In this document: in pieces, positions 11,301 to 20,422 of the stretch
Layout: every line of letters begins with the position of its first letter
Position numbering within the stretch: position 1 is the first letter of the stretch
DNA from: Haliscomenobacter sp.
GTDB lineage: Bacteria > Bacteroidota > Bacteroidia > Chitinophagales > Saprospiraceae
DNA length: 64,000 nucleotides
Assembly: GCF_016718685.1 (NCBI RefSeq)
Contig: NZ_JADKCX010000029.1
Location: 19,145-83,144 of the forward strand
Direction of reading: 5' to 3'
Notes under the pieces: model-generated
Database searches by the model: none
The model's input: only the letters and a program-made list of their open reading frames with translations
Told to the model about the DNA's origin: nothing
Position numbers and translations under genes: made by a program

Positions 11301-12570
11301 TTTGGTACAAGACAACCGGGGTTTGTGCCAGGAAGAAGGTGGTGCCAGTATTTCAGGGGTGCTCAAAACGTTCAGCAACAATCCGGTTGAGCAGGTAAAA
11401 CTCAACTTGAGCGGGATCCAAAATGCCGAAGTCTACAGCAACACTCAAGGAGCCTATAGCTTCCAAAAACTAAAAGAAAACAACGACTATACCATCAGCC
11501 CCAGCCTTAACCTCAATCATTTGGATGGGGTGAGTACTTACGATATTGTACTGATCACCAAGCACATTTTGGGGCAAACTCCTTTTGACAATCCGTACAA
11601 ATTCATCGCTGCTGACGTTGACCTTTCAGGCTATGTTTCTACGCTGGACATCATTCAGATTCGCAAAGTCATTTTGCGTTTGGATCTGGAATTTAAAAAA
11701 TGCCCGAGTTGGCGTTTTGTGGATGCATCGTTTCGTTTTGCCGACAACAATGATCCCCTAGCAACACCATTTCCAGAGCTACGAAATTTTAACAACCTGA
11801 ATAGCGAGCTACTGAGTGCTGATTTCGTAGCCGTAAAAATGGGCGACATCAGCGGGAATGCTGCGCGAGAAAGCCTTCATGCTGCGCCAGAATTGCGCAG
11901 TATTGCGGAGGCTCCCCTGCTGTGCAGTGGCCTTCCGGAAGTATTACGTGCTGGCCAGGAGTACCGACTTACCCTCGATCTTTCAGCACTACCAGATGCT
12001 GCCGGAGCACAATTTACGCTGGCTTATCACACCCATGCACTGCAATTTGTTGCTATCGAATACGGGGCTGCTGGAGTTGAGAGTTTTGGCCTGAATGAGG
12101 CGGAGCGCGGTCTGATCCGCATGTCTTGGGTAAAATCGGCTGAAAAAGGAAGCCAATTGGCCACCTTGACTTTTCGGGCTAAATCGTCCGTCAATTCAGC
12201 GGGTTTATTCCATTTGGAAGAAAAAGATTTAGCACCAGAGGGCTATACCCAAGCGGGTGAAGTGAAAAAATTGTTCTTGCAACGAGACCTGGTGATGGAA
12301 GCGCCTGGTTATAATTTCCAATTGTATCCCAATGCGCCCAATCCATTCAGCACTTCGACCACCATCGAATTTGACCTAGGAGAACCTGGCTCTGCCGTAT
12401 TGTGTATCACTGACTTGTCTGGACGGGTGCTCAAAACCATTACCCGCGATTATGTTGCAGGCCACCATCAAATTGTACTACAAAAAAGCGAACTGAACCA
12501 AACTGGCGTACTCCTGTATACGTTGAAGGCGGGGAAAGATGCGAAGACGATGAAGATGGTGGTTTATTAA
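8346..12570 (+). CDS. Giant secreted protein with dockerin/cohesin-like modules and type IX sorting signal (one frameshift)
   Basis: About 1400 residues. A hydrophobic N-terminus is followed by several cysteine-rich repeats around DxxAPxI motifs (HYR/immunoglobulin-like adhesive modules) to about residue 1000. Then come a CNA-B-like segment (GASISGVLKTFSNNPV), a dockerin-like pair (DVDLSGYVSTLDIIQIRK), a cohesin-like segment, and a C-terminal type IX sorting domain (PNAPNPFSTSTTIEFDL ... GVLLYTLKAGK). The reading frame changes between about 10275 and 10300: the first frame ends at 10358, while the next one already encodes NGCNILAFNVTDVRF, the expected continuation. It is probably exported through the outer membrane and surface-attached. 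Substrate or partner is unknown. Confidence 0.85.
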
Positions 12571-12691
12571 GTTGAAAAGTTTAGAGTTGAAGCGTTGAAA
12601 AGATAGATGGTGCGCCACTTTTAGATGGTCTTTTCAACTTGCCAACTTTCAAACTACCTTTCAACTCTTCAACTCTAAACTTTTCAACTTA
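12568..12691. repeat. Intergenic inverted repeat, GTTGAAAA-type units
   Basis: The left arm starts at the stop codon of the giant protein (AAGTTGAAAAGTTTAGAG, then TTGAAG). The right arm, ending at 12691, is its exact complement over about 24 bases (CTTCAACTCTAAACTTTTCA, then ACTT). Extra GTTGAAAAG/CTTTTCAAC units lie inside. It separates two co-directional genes. Confidence 0.85.
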
Positions 12692-12702
12692 TCTTTGCCC
12701 GC

Positions 12703-13997
12703 ATGAATTACTCCTTTTTTATTGCCAAAAAAGTAGCTGCCGAGGGAGAGCAGTCTTTCGCGCGGGTGATCATCCGTATCGCAGTTATTGCCATAGCCTT
12801 GAGCATCACGGTGATGATCTGTGCTACCGCTTTGGTAACGGGGTTTAAGCGCGAGATCAGTAGCAAAATTTTTGGCTTTTGGGGGCACATTCACATCACC
12901 AATGCCAGTGTGTACGAAAACCTGCTGGAGGAATCCTGGTTGGATAAAAACCAGGCCTTTTATCCCCATTTGGATACCATTACTCGGGTATCTTACGTCG
13001 AAAATCAAAAAATTTTAGGGCGAGAAGTCAAACGGGTCAAACACACCAATGGCGGGGTTCGACACATCCAGGTTTATGCATTTAAGGGGGGAATCATTAA
13101 AGCAAAGGATGAAATAGAGGGCATTTTTCTGAAAGGGGTGGGTAAAGATTTTGATTGGCAATTTTTGAGCCAATATTTGGTGGAAGGCCGGGCGATTCAA
13201 ATGGAAGACACGGTTGCTTCCAACGAAATCCTGATTTCGCGCACCACTTCCAACCGCCTTAAAGTGGCGGTGGGGATGTATTCATCGTGCATTTTGTACA
13301 AAACGGAGAGCAACTCAAACGCAGCTTTAAAATTTGTGGCATTTACAAAACGGGTCTGGAAGAATACGATCGGCAATTTGCGCTGGTCGACATTCGTAAA
13401 ATTCAGCAATTATTGGGCTGGAAAGAAGACCAGGTAGCTGGATTTGAGGTGTTTCTCGACGACATCAACGACCTCAAGCCGCTTTCCGAAGACATTTATT
13501 ACAACCATATCCCCAATGAGTTGTACGCAGAAACCATCCGCCAAAAATTCCCCGGTATTTTTAATTGGCTGGATTTGCAAAACATCAACGAAGTGGTCAT
13601 CCTGAGTTTGATGGTGATTGTAGCCATCATCAACATGATCACCGCCCTGATGATCCTCATTTTTGAACGCACCAATATGATCGGGGTGCTTAAAAGTATG
13701 GGGGCGCGCAACTGGGGCATCCGCCGCATCTTTTTGTATTACGCCGCCTACATCATCCTCAATGGATTGCTGTGGGGAAACATTCTTGGGGTTTCCCTCT
13801 GCATGTTGCAGAAATACTTCAAACTCATCCGGCTGGATGAAGAAAATTACTACTTGTCCTATGCGCCCATTTACCTCAATCCCTGGACGATTCTGGCGTT
13901 GAACGTGGGGACTTTGCTGGTTACGTTGCTGTTTTTAATCATTCCTTCCTATTTGGTGAGTCGGATTAATCCCGTAAAAGCCATTCGTTTTGATTAA
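12703..13997 (+). CDS. LolC/LolE-like ABC transporter permease (FtsX fold; one frameshift)
   Basis: About 430 residues once repaired. An N-terminal membrane helix (IIRIAVIAIALSITVMICAT) is followed by a MacB-like periplasmic domain and three C-terminal helices of the FtsX domain (VVILSLMVIVAIINMITALM; GVLKSMGARNWGIRRIFLYY; LLVTLLFLIIPSYLVSRINP). Family members move lipoproteins or extrude substrates with an ATPase partner; no ATPase gene is adjacent. The frame breaks in a run of four Gs at 13272-13275. One extra G restores VAVGDVFIVHFVQNGEQLKR and joins both halves, so a sequence error is likely. The conserved SRINPVKAIRFD tail is present. Confidence 0.87.
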
Positions 13998-14141
13998 AAA
14001 TAAGCCATCGTAAGTCAAGTTTTGTGCACCATGCTAAAATTAACAAAATAATTTTGAGGGCAACTTGCAAAAGTTTAAAATTAGTGTGAATCTTGTGATA
14101 TCATTTTATTTTTATTGATTACAATAGATAATACGCTGTAT

Positions 14142-14960
14142 ATGAATTATTTTATTTTGCTCTTCAGTGGGAGCTTCTTTATACTGTTGAACACAACTCT
14201 TCCGGCACAAGCTCCTGGATATTTGGGCAAAAGATTGAGTCTTCACGCAGACTTAATGGCTTTCCCGGCATTAGGAGGCCCTACTGCTGGTAACCGTGGA
14301 AGCGTATTTTATGGCGAAAATGGGGGCGGTTTTGCGTTCAATTGGAAGGCGGGTGCCAGCTTAGACTATGTGGTATCAAGGAAGAGACAAGTACGGTTGT
14401 TGCTGGATCTAATCAAAACTGGCATGAGTGAAACCTATTACACCCCTTCCAACAGTGCCCTTGTGGATGGCCAGAACGACAGCCACGATTTATTTTTTAA
14501 CCTGAATGGCGTGTCGCTTGGGCTTGGTACCCGTGGCTATAACCTAAAAAAAGGTGCCTTGGCGCCTTTGGGCCCTTATGTCGGCTGGTCCCTGCGATAC
14601 ACCATGATTACAGGTGAAATTCTTGACAAACGCACCAACTATGCTTTTCGAGGGCCGCATGCTCCTCTGGGTCTCGATTTAAAAACCAACCGCTTCAGTT
14701 TGGGCTATTCCTTTGGCAGTACCCTGATCGTAGCTGATAACATTATTCTGGACTTTGGTGCAAACTTCAATGCGGATATTCCCATTGCCAATGAAGCGCT
14801 AAATGCCCTTAATTATGGAGATGAATTCCCTGCACCATTTGAGCCTAGTGGTGACTATGTCAAAGACAACAACAGACGCTACGACAAGGATGTGGCTTTT
14901 CGGGTCTTTAAACAGTCTTTGTTCTTTTTTCACGTCGGAGCTGGATTTTTGATCCATTAG
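14142..14960 (+). CDS. Putative outer-membrane beta-barrel protein
   Basis: About 272 residues. The ATG at 14142 gives a signal peptide (MNYFILLFSGSFFILLNTTL, then PAQ). The mature part alternates short polar/aromatic segments with glycine-rich turns (LDLIKTGMSE, FSLGYSFGSTLIV, NIILDFGANFN) and ends in an aromatic strand (FFFHVGAGFLIH), as expected of a small barrel. I do not recognise a specific family. It is followed by the G tract and the lipoprotein gene on the same strand. Confidence 0.7.
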   Translation: MNYFILLFSGSFFILLNTTLPAQAPGYLGKRLSLHADLMAFPALGGPTAGNRGSVFYGENGGGFAFNWKAGASLDYVVSRKRQVRLLLDLIKTGMSETYYTPSNSALVDGQNDSHDLFFNLNGVSLGLGTRGYNLKKGALAPLGPYVGWSLRYTMITGEILDKRTNYAFRGPHAPLGLDLKTNRFSLGYSFGSTLIVADNIILDFGANFNADIPIANEALNALNYGDEFPAPFEPSGDYVKDNNRRYDKDVAFRVFKQSLFFFHVGAGFLIH

Positions 14961-15006
14961 AGGCTTTTTGGGGGGCGAAGGGCCTTTTGCGAAAGAGGAC
15001 GAAAAA

Positions 15007-15026
15007 GGGGGGGGGGGGGGGGGGGG
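15007..15026 (+). repeat. 20-base poly-G tract
   Basis: An uninterrupted run of 20 Gs lies 47 bases upstream of the lipoprotein start at 15073 and 46 bases after the preceding stop. Such tracts mutate by slipped-strand pairing and can alter promoter spacing or leader structure. An assembly artefact is also possible. Confidence 0.9.
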
Positions 15027-15072
15027 ATGGGCCTCAGCCCGAACAAACAACAAGCCTTAAACCCAAAACAAG

Positions 15073-15948
15073 ATGAAATTAACTTTCTATCCCATATTGA
15101 TGCTCGCCTGCCTGTTTTTTTGCGCTGGCTGTACCGCATACGAAACGCAATATGAAGGGCCATATACGGATGGTGGCAATGTCAATACTTCCGTCAATTA
15201 TGAAATTCTGTTTGTGGAAAACGGCGTATTGAAGTTCGCCACCCCAAATTTGAACAAGGTCAAAACCTTGTCCGCGGGTGCTAACATTACCAAAGCCAGC
15301 ATCAATTACCGTCATGACCGAATTGCATTCAAAACGGCTACCGGAAATATCATCGTGACGGATACCGCATTGAGTACAATGATCATTCTACCCAATACCT
15401 CCGGCGTACTTTGGTTTGATTGGCATGCCAACAACCAAACATTATACATGCTCAATGCGAACAGTACCCTTTCTTTTTATGGCCCGGCTATAACGGTGGC
15501 GACTACCAATTTGCGGACTGGGTTGCCAGGTTATTTCACCAACGATTTGGGAATAAAAACTGTAGCGATTACGCCTGCGGGTACCGTTGTTTTTGGAGTT
15601 GGACTGGATCAGTCTATTGGGCCGGAAAGTGGGGTTTGGGTGCGAAAAACGGATGGAAGAAGTACCCGGCTGCGCACGGATTATGACGCCCCGACCCACA
15701 TTCGCCTCAATGCTGAGGGTAATCTTGGTACCGTAATTCTAAAAACGGGGTCTTCGGAGTGGGGTTTTCTGAGCCTCACGCCTAATGATGAATTTTTGAC
15801 CCGGGAAAGTCGGTCAACATTAATTGCACCTTCTTCTTCCATTGAGGAAGAAGTTGTTGGCTGGGATATCCTGCTCCAAGAATTGTATTTGCGTAAAAAC
15901 CAGCGACGACTTAAATTGTCTGGCTTTGTGTCCGACCTCGATTGGTAA
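15073..15948 (+). CDS. Lipoprotein of unknown function
   Basis: 291 residues with a lipoprotein signal (MKLTFYPILMLACLFFCAGC; lipobox FCAGC). The mature part has repeated short blocks resembling beta-propeller blades (NVNTSVNYEILFVENGVLKF; RHDRIAFKTATGNIIVTDTA; LWFDWHANNQTLYML). This suggests a WD40/TolB-like propeller, although I cannot name the family. It lies 29 bases before the M48 peptidase gene, so the two are likely co-transcribed. The 20-G tract upstream may modulate its expression. Confidence 0.75.
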   Translation: MKLTFYPILMLACLFFCAGCTAYETQYEGPYTDGGNVNTSVNYEILFVENGVLKFATPNLNKVKTLSAGANITKASINYRHDRIAFKTATGNIIVTDTALSTMIILPNTSGVLWFDWHANNQTLYMLNANSTLSFYGPAITVATTNLRTGLPGYFTNDLGIKTVAITPAGTVVFGVGLDQSIGPESGVWVRKTDGRSTRLRTDYDAPTHIRLNAEGNLGTVILKTGSSEWGFLSLTPNDEFLTRESRSTLIAPSSSIEEEVVGWDILLQELYLRKNQRRLKLSGFVSDLDW

Positions 15949-15976
15949 TCAATTCCTCATTCACGACTCATTTTTA

Positions 15977-18202
15977 ATGAAAAAGCTGATTCTCTTTTTG
16001 ATGACTTTTGGGGTTACCTTAGTAGTTGGAGCACAAGACTTCAACCATTACCAGCCCTTGCAATGCAGCGGGACCATACCGGCTGATTTTATTACCCCGT
16101 CGAGTAAAAAATACAAATCGGAAATAAAAAAAATAGCCAGCGCGGACTACAACACCCAGGAGAAAAAAGACCGTGAAAATTTTGCACTTGAGTCCAGTTT
16201 TGTACTCGATGACTTGTTGCAAAGTGGGATTGTTTTGTTTAATGACCCGGTTACGTTGTACTTAAACGAAGTATGTGGACAGTTGACCAAGTGGACTCCG
16301 CCCAACAAACCCATTCGGGTGTATGCATTGCGTTCAACGGCCGTAAATGCGTTCGCCACCGAGCAAGGAGCCATATTTGTAACCCTGGGTTTGTTGGCTC
16401 AGCTGGAAAATGAAGCCCAACTGGCCTACATTATTGCCCATGAAATTATCCATGTGCTGGAAGGGCATCCCATTGATTTGTTTTTAGAGGCACAATCCAT
16501 TGAGCGCAACCCAACTCAACGTTCCGTGTTGGGCTCCACTACTTTTGACGATAAAATTTTGGCCAAAAACCGCTACTCCAAGGAACTGGAAACCGCTGCA
16601 GATACCAAAGGCCTGGACCTGATGCTTAAAACGGATTACAGCACCGCCACCCTCAACACCGTTTTTGATGTCCTTAAATATTCATACCTCCCATTTGACG
16701 AAGTTGCTTTTGAACGCTCCTTTTTTGAAACCGTAGATTTCAAATTTCCCGATGGCTATTGGCTCAATACCGTGAATGCCATTCAGGGTGAAGATGAATT
16801 TTCTGACGACACTAAAAGTGATCACCCGAATATCGGCCAACGCCGTTTGGCTCTTGCCCAAGCGTTGAAGAACAAAGCGGGGGCCGGCACCAAAAATTTT
16901 GTGCTTGCGGAAGAGCGCTTTTTTGCCGCGCAGAAAATGGCTCGATTTGAATTGCCACTCTTGCATTTGCGGCATGGCGAGTTGTCTGATGCCATCTATA
17001 CCGCTTATTTGCTGGAACGAGAAACCCCATCCCTGTACCTCCAAAAATGCCTGCTTAAGTCTTTGTACCTGCATGCCAAATACCTGAATGACGGAGATTA
17101 CAGTTTTGAAGTGAAAATAGACAGCATTGAAGGGGAAATTCAGCGGGTATTTAAGTTTTTGCAAAGCCTGGACAAGAAAGAAGCCACCGTTTTTGCCTTG
17201 CAAAAAGCCTGGAAACTACACCAACAGCATCCTGAAGATCAGGAAACAAAACTTATGCTCGACGATCTTTTTGTTGAGATGGCTCAGCATTTCAAAAATC
17301 TGGACTTTTTTCTGCTAAAAACCACGGCAATCGAACCCGAAAGCCCTAAAATAGATACCACGACGAACACAAGCAAAACCAAAATGCGCTCTAAATTTGA
17401 CCGCATCAAAGAAAAACAACAACAGGAACCAGAAGTAAAAAAATCAAATTTCCTGAACACTGCCTTTGACGAATTCATCAAGGATGCGGCCTTTAAAGCT
17501 GCTTTTGAACAGGGGCAAAAGGCTTACAACGAGAGAATAGCAGCGGAAGAAAACATGGAGGACTGGAAAAAGAACCAGCGCAAAGAAAGCCTTCGAGGAG
17601 CCAATTTAGGGATTCCCAAGATCGTGGTGGTCAATCCTTTTTACCTTAAATTGAATGAAAAAAAGGACAACCCTGTTTTGTACATCGATACGGAAAATGG
17701 CCAGAATTCGTTTCGAGGTTTGATGCAGGAGGTCGCCACTAAATCAGGCTTAAAAACCGTATTTCTGGATGTCGAAAACCTTAAAGAAAGCCAAGCGGAT
17801 CGTTTTAATGACATTCGCGACCTCAATGAATGGTTTTCTGAACAAGTCCAATTCAGCGACCTTTCCCTTACCCCGGGGATTCAACAAGAAAAAATCAATG
17901 GCATTGCCAGCAAATATGATACCGACTATTTTCTCTGGACTGGCGCCATTTCCTTGCTGCCCAAAGGACACAATGCCGTGCAGCCTCTTTTTGGTGGTTT
18001 GATTTTTTGGCCACAATTGCCCTGGGCCATTGCGAACGCCGTCAAACCCAAATACGATCTATTGTATTTCGCTATCTTGTTTGATGTCAAAACGATGAAA
18101 CGCAGGGTAATCAAGTTTGAATACTTTAGGTATAGCGATTTTACTTCGGTGGTAAAAGCGCATGGTTACGATGCTTTTTTGCAAATTAAGCAAAAAGATT
18201 AG
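15977..18202 (+). CDS. Secreted M48-family zinc metallopeptidase
   Basis: About 741 residues. I chose the ATG at 15977, which gives a signal peptide (MKKLILFLMTFGVTLVVGAQ). The peptidase domain covers residues 60-260: the zinc motif HEIIH starts at about residue 155 (YIIAHEIIHVLEGHP) and the third ligand lies in ELETAADTKGLDLM. NAFATEQGAIFVTLGLL is the usual M48 segment. The C-terminal half (residues 300-740) is helical, with no family I recognise. Periplasmic M48 enzymes such as BepA/LoiP work in outer-membrane protein quality control. It is close to the lipoprotein gene upstream and to the HELVH protein 24 bases downstream. Confidence 0.88.
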   Translation: MKKLILFLMTFGVTLVVGAQDFNHYQPLQCSGTIPADFITPSSKKYKSEIKKIASADYNTQEKKDRENFALESSFVLDDLLQSGIVLFNDPVTLYLNEVCGQLTKWTPPNKPIRVYALRSTAVNAFATEQGAIFVTLGLLAQLENEAQLAYIIAHEIIHVLEGHPIDLFLEAQSIERNPTQRSVLGSTTFDDKILAKNRYSKELETAADTKGLDLMLKTDYSTATLNTVFDVLKYSYLPFDEVAFERSFFETVDFKFPDGYWLNTVNAIQGEDEFSDDTKSDHPNIGQRRLALAQALKNKAGAGTKNFVLAEERFFAAQKMARFELPLLHLRHGELSDAIYTAYLLERETPSLYLQKCLLKSLYLHAKYLNDGDYSFEVKIDSIEGEIQRVFKFLQSLDKKEATVFALQKAWKLHQQHPEDQETKLMLDDLFVEMAQHFKNLDFFLLKTTAIEPESPKIDTTTNTSKTKMRSKFDRIKEKQQQEPEVKKSNFLNTAFDEFIKDAAFKAAFEQGQKAYNERIAAEENMEDWKKNQRKESLRGANLGIPKIVVVNPFYLKLNEKKDNPVLYIDTENGQNSFRGLMQEVATKSGLKTVFLDVENLKESQADRFNDIRDLNEWFSEQVQFSDLSLTPGIQQEKINGIASKYDTDYFLWTGAISLLPKGHNAVQPLFGGLIFWPQLPWAIANAVKPKYDLLYFAILFDVKTMKRRVIKFEYFRYSDFTSVVKAHGYDAFLQIKQKD

Positions 18203-18226
18203 TGAGCAGGGAGTTATTTTTGGCGC

Positions 18227-18901
18227 ATGAATTTGAAAATCCATTTTAAAACCAGGGCTTTTTATGTCCTGCACTTGTATTGGATTGCTTTTACGTATCC
18301 CCAACGCATCCGGCGTTTTTTTAGGTGGAATACCCTCTACAAACCCTGGGAAGCTTGCTTTTTTTTGTTGGATTTATTCCTGGTATTGGACCTGTATGAA
18401 ATATTGGCGAACGCACTAAAACGCAGTACCCGCCCCCTCTATGATTCCGAAAAATTCCTGGCGCGACTGGTTTTTGGCAATGCCATTCCGCTTGATTTGG
18501 TGCGCATCGATGAATCTGCCCGCATTGGTACCCGGTTTACAGGTATTGTATACGTTTCTGGTTTCACCATCAACAGTTGGGGGGCTTTCTCGGATGCTAT
18601 TCTCATCCATGAGTTGGTACATGTATGGCAATACTATCAGCAAGGAGCGGCTTACATTCCGCGGGCTTTGCAGGCTCAGCGCAGTGCGATGGGATACAAT
18701 TACGGTGGTTTGCAGGCGCTAAGGTGCGCTACTCATATTTCCGAATTCAACCTCGAGCAACAAGGTGATCTGGTGATGGATTATTTCCTGTTGATGCAAG
18801 ACAAATCAGCTTCCTGGGCACCCGAAGCCAGGGCTGCAGATCTCGTGTTGTACGAAACATTTATCGATCAGATACGAAATGAAACATTAAACCGTTTTTG
18901 A
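18227..18901 (+). CDS. Hypothetical protein with HELVH putative zinc-binding motif
   Basis: 224 residues. An amphipathic or membrane-prone segment lies near residues 45-65 (ACFFLLDLFLVLDLYEILAN). A HELVHVWQYYQQG motif starts at about residue 128. This HExxHxWQ form occurs in small metallopeptidase-like domains (DUF4157-like), but I cannot assign the family. No classical signal peptide is visible. It starts 24 bases after the M48 peptidase stop and is probably in the same transcript. Confidence 0.75.
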   Translation: MNLKIHFKTRAFYVLHLYWIAFTYPQRIRRFFRWNTLYKPWEACFFLLDLFLVLDLYEILANALKRSTRPLYDSEKFLARLVFGNAIPLDLVRIDESARIGTRFTGIVYVSGFTINSWGAFSDAILIHELVHVWQYYQQGAAYIPRALQAQRSAMGYNYGGLQALRCATHISEFNLEQQGDLVMDYFLLMQDKSASWAPEARAADLVLYETFIDQIRNETLNRF

Positions 18902-19025
18902 GGCTGATTTAGTCCAGTACTTAAGCACAGATTTGTTAAGTTTGCGGGCGAATTGAGGAGTCGGAACGATTGACTGCCGGAACAAGTCCAATTGTTCAAC
19001 TTCTGGAACCCAAACGCCAAACGTT

Positions 19026-19973
19026 ATGGTCAGATATTACCTCAAAGTGGATGGTCGATTGAAGGAACTAGAGCAACCCGAGCCGGGCTGTTGGGTCAAT
19101 ATTACCCCCCCCTTCATTCAGGAAGAATTGGAAGAAGTAGCCCAAACCTTTGATACCCCTCTGGACTTTTTGACCGACTCATTGGACATTGACGAACGTT
19201 CCCGCTACGAAATTGAAGACGAAGCCCGTTTCATCCTCGTCAACACCCCGGTGCTCAATCCGACCGAGGAAGAAAACGACGCCATCTACATCACCGTTCC
19301 GATTGGCATCATCCTCGCCGATGACCACGTGATTACCATTACTTCCATTGAAAATCCGGTATTGCAGCGTTTTTTGGACGACAAAGTGAAAAATTTTGAC
19401 CCTGCCGAATCCATTCAATTTGTGCTCCAGATTTTGGAGCACAATGTCTACCGTTTTTTGACTTGCCTGAAAAAACTCGATCTAAAACGCAACTTGATCG
19501 AACAGGAATTGTACCATTCCAGCCGAAACCGCGAGTTGAAACAGCTGCTGAGTATCGAAAAAAGTTTAGTCTATTTTGTGAACTCACTCAGTGCCAATGA
19601 CCTTTTGAGCTTGAAGATGAAGCGGACAGATTTTCTGGGCATCCGTGAAGATGAAGAAAAATTTGACCTATTTGAAGGCATCATTATTGACAATGGTCAG
19701 GCGCTGGAGATGTCCAATGTATACAGCAACATCTTAAGTGGTACGATGGATACCTACGCATCCATCATTTCCAATAACATGAACGTTACCATTCATCGAC
19801 TGACCCTGGTGACCATTTTCCTGGCAGTGCCTACCTTGATTGCCAGTTTCTTTGGAATGAATGTACCCTTACCTTTTCAAACCAGCGGATTTGCGGTGTA
19901 TTTTATCATCGTATTGGCCTTGGTCATCAGTTTATTACTCGCCTGGTATTTTCAAAAAAAGCGCCTGTTTTGA
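19026..19973 (+). CDS. corA: CorA-family magnesium/cobalt transporter
   Basis: 315 residues. A long cytoplasmic alpha/beta domain is followed by two C-terminal helices, with the signature GMN motif between them (ASFFGMNVPLPFQ, near residue 279) and a basic tail (WYFQKKRLF). Length matches the family. The pentameric channel imports Mg2+ and sometimes Co2+ or Ni2+. The gene stands alone: it follows the HELVH gene by about 125 bases and is followed by the gene-free DnaA-box region. Confidence 0.95.
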   Translation: MVRYYLKVDGRLKELEQPEPGCWVNITPPFIQEELEEVAQTFDTPLDFLTDSLDIDERSRYEIEDEARFILVNTPVLNPTEEENDAIYITVPIGIILADDHVITITSIENPVLQRFLDDKVKNFDPAESIQFVLQILEHNVYRFLTCLKKLDLKRNLIEQELYHSSRNRELKQLLSIEKSLVYFVNSLSANDLLSLKMKRTDFLGIREDEEKFDLFEGIIIDNGQALEMSNVYSNILSGTMDTYASIISNNMNVTIHRLTLVTIFLAVPTLIASFFGMNVPLPFQTSGFAVYFIIVLALVISLLLAWYFQKKRLF

Positions 19974-19991
19974 ACGCTCCTTCCAATTGAG

Positions 19992-20095
19992 TTTTCCACA
20001 TTCTTTTTGAGTTATCCACATGTGGATAACTTTATCGCCTTTGCATTGTGTTGATTTTTAGGTTTTTGTGAAAGTTTTCCACTTGTTGTGAATAA
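19992..20095. other. DnaA-box cluster; candidate replication origin
   Basis: Within about 100 bases there are TTTTCCACA (19992), a perfect TTATCCACA (20012) facing TGTGGATAA (20021) to make a 20-base palindrome, a near match TTTTCCACT (20075), and TGTGAATAA (20087, complement of TTATTCACA). All fit or nearly fit TTWTNCACA. AT-rich sequence surrounds the cluster. No dnaA or dnaN gene is in the window, so this could instead be a DnaA-regulated or incidental site. Confidence 0.45.
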
Positions 20096-20129
20096 CTATT
20101 TGTTACAAGTAATTTCTCTAGACGTTAAT

Positions 20130-20250
20130 TTTATGCAGGCATTAAAAGGAACATACACAATCTAGTTGAAGATACAGGGATTACAAAGATCCCTCTTTGT
20201 TGCTTACTGGTACTGGGGTGAACCGTCTTATTGGGGTTCACCTTTTTTTT
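20130..20250 (+). ncRNA. Possible small structured RNA ending at a strong terminator
   Basis: This gene-free stretch holds a perfect 6-bp hairpin AGGGAT/ATCCCT (20176-20194) followed by a strong intrinsic terminator, with no coding frame leading into it. The nearest upstream gene, corA, ends about 160 bases before. The 5' end is a guess. Confidence 0.3.
20217..20250 (+). terminator. Intrinsic terminator
   Basis: A perfect 8-bp stem GGTGAACC/GGTTCACC is followed by eight Ts. It ends either corA readthrough or an independent small RNA. Confidence 0.85.
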
Positions 20251-20422
20251 GTTCGTATTTATATTTTTATCCCAGCTTAATACCATAATTCTTAAAAATT
20301 CGTTAAAAAAAGCATACTTTTCCCAGCAAACTCCGTACCCACAGTTGCGAGTTAAATCAATAGTCTTCCAGGTTTACTTCAGTTAATTATTAATTTCGGG
20401 AGGTTTATGCGAACCCGCGAAA

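Noticed and set aside
14957..15163. Minus-strand frame rich in prolines across the G tract
   Set aside because: The proline run is just the translated C side of the homopolymer.
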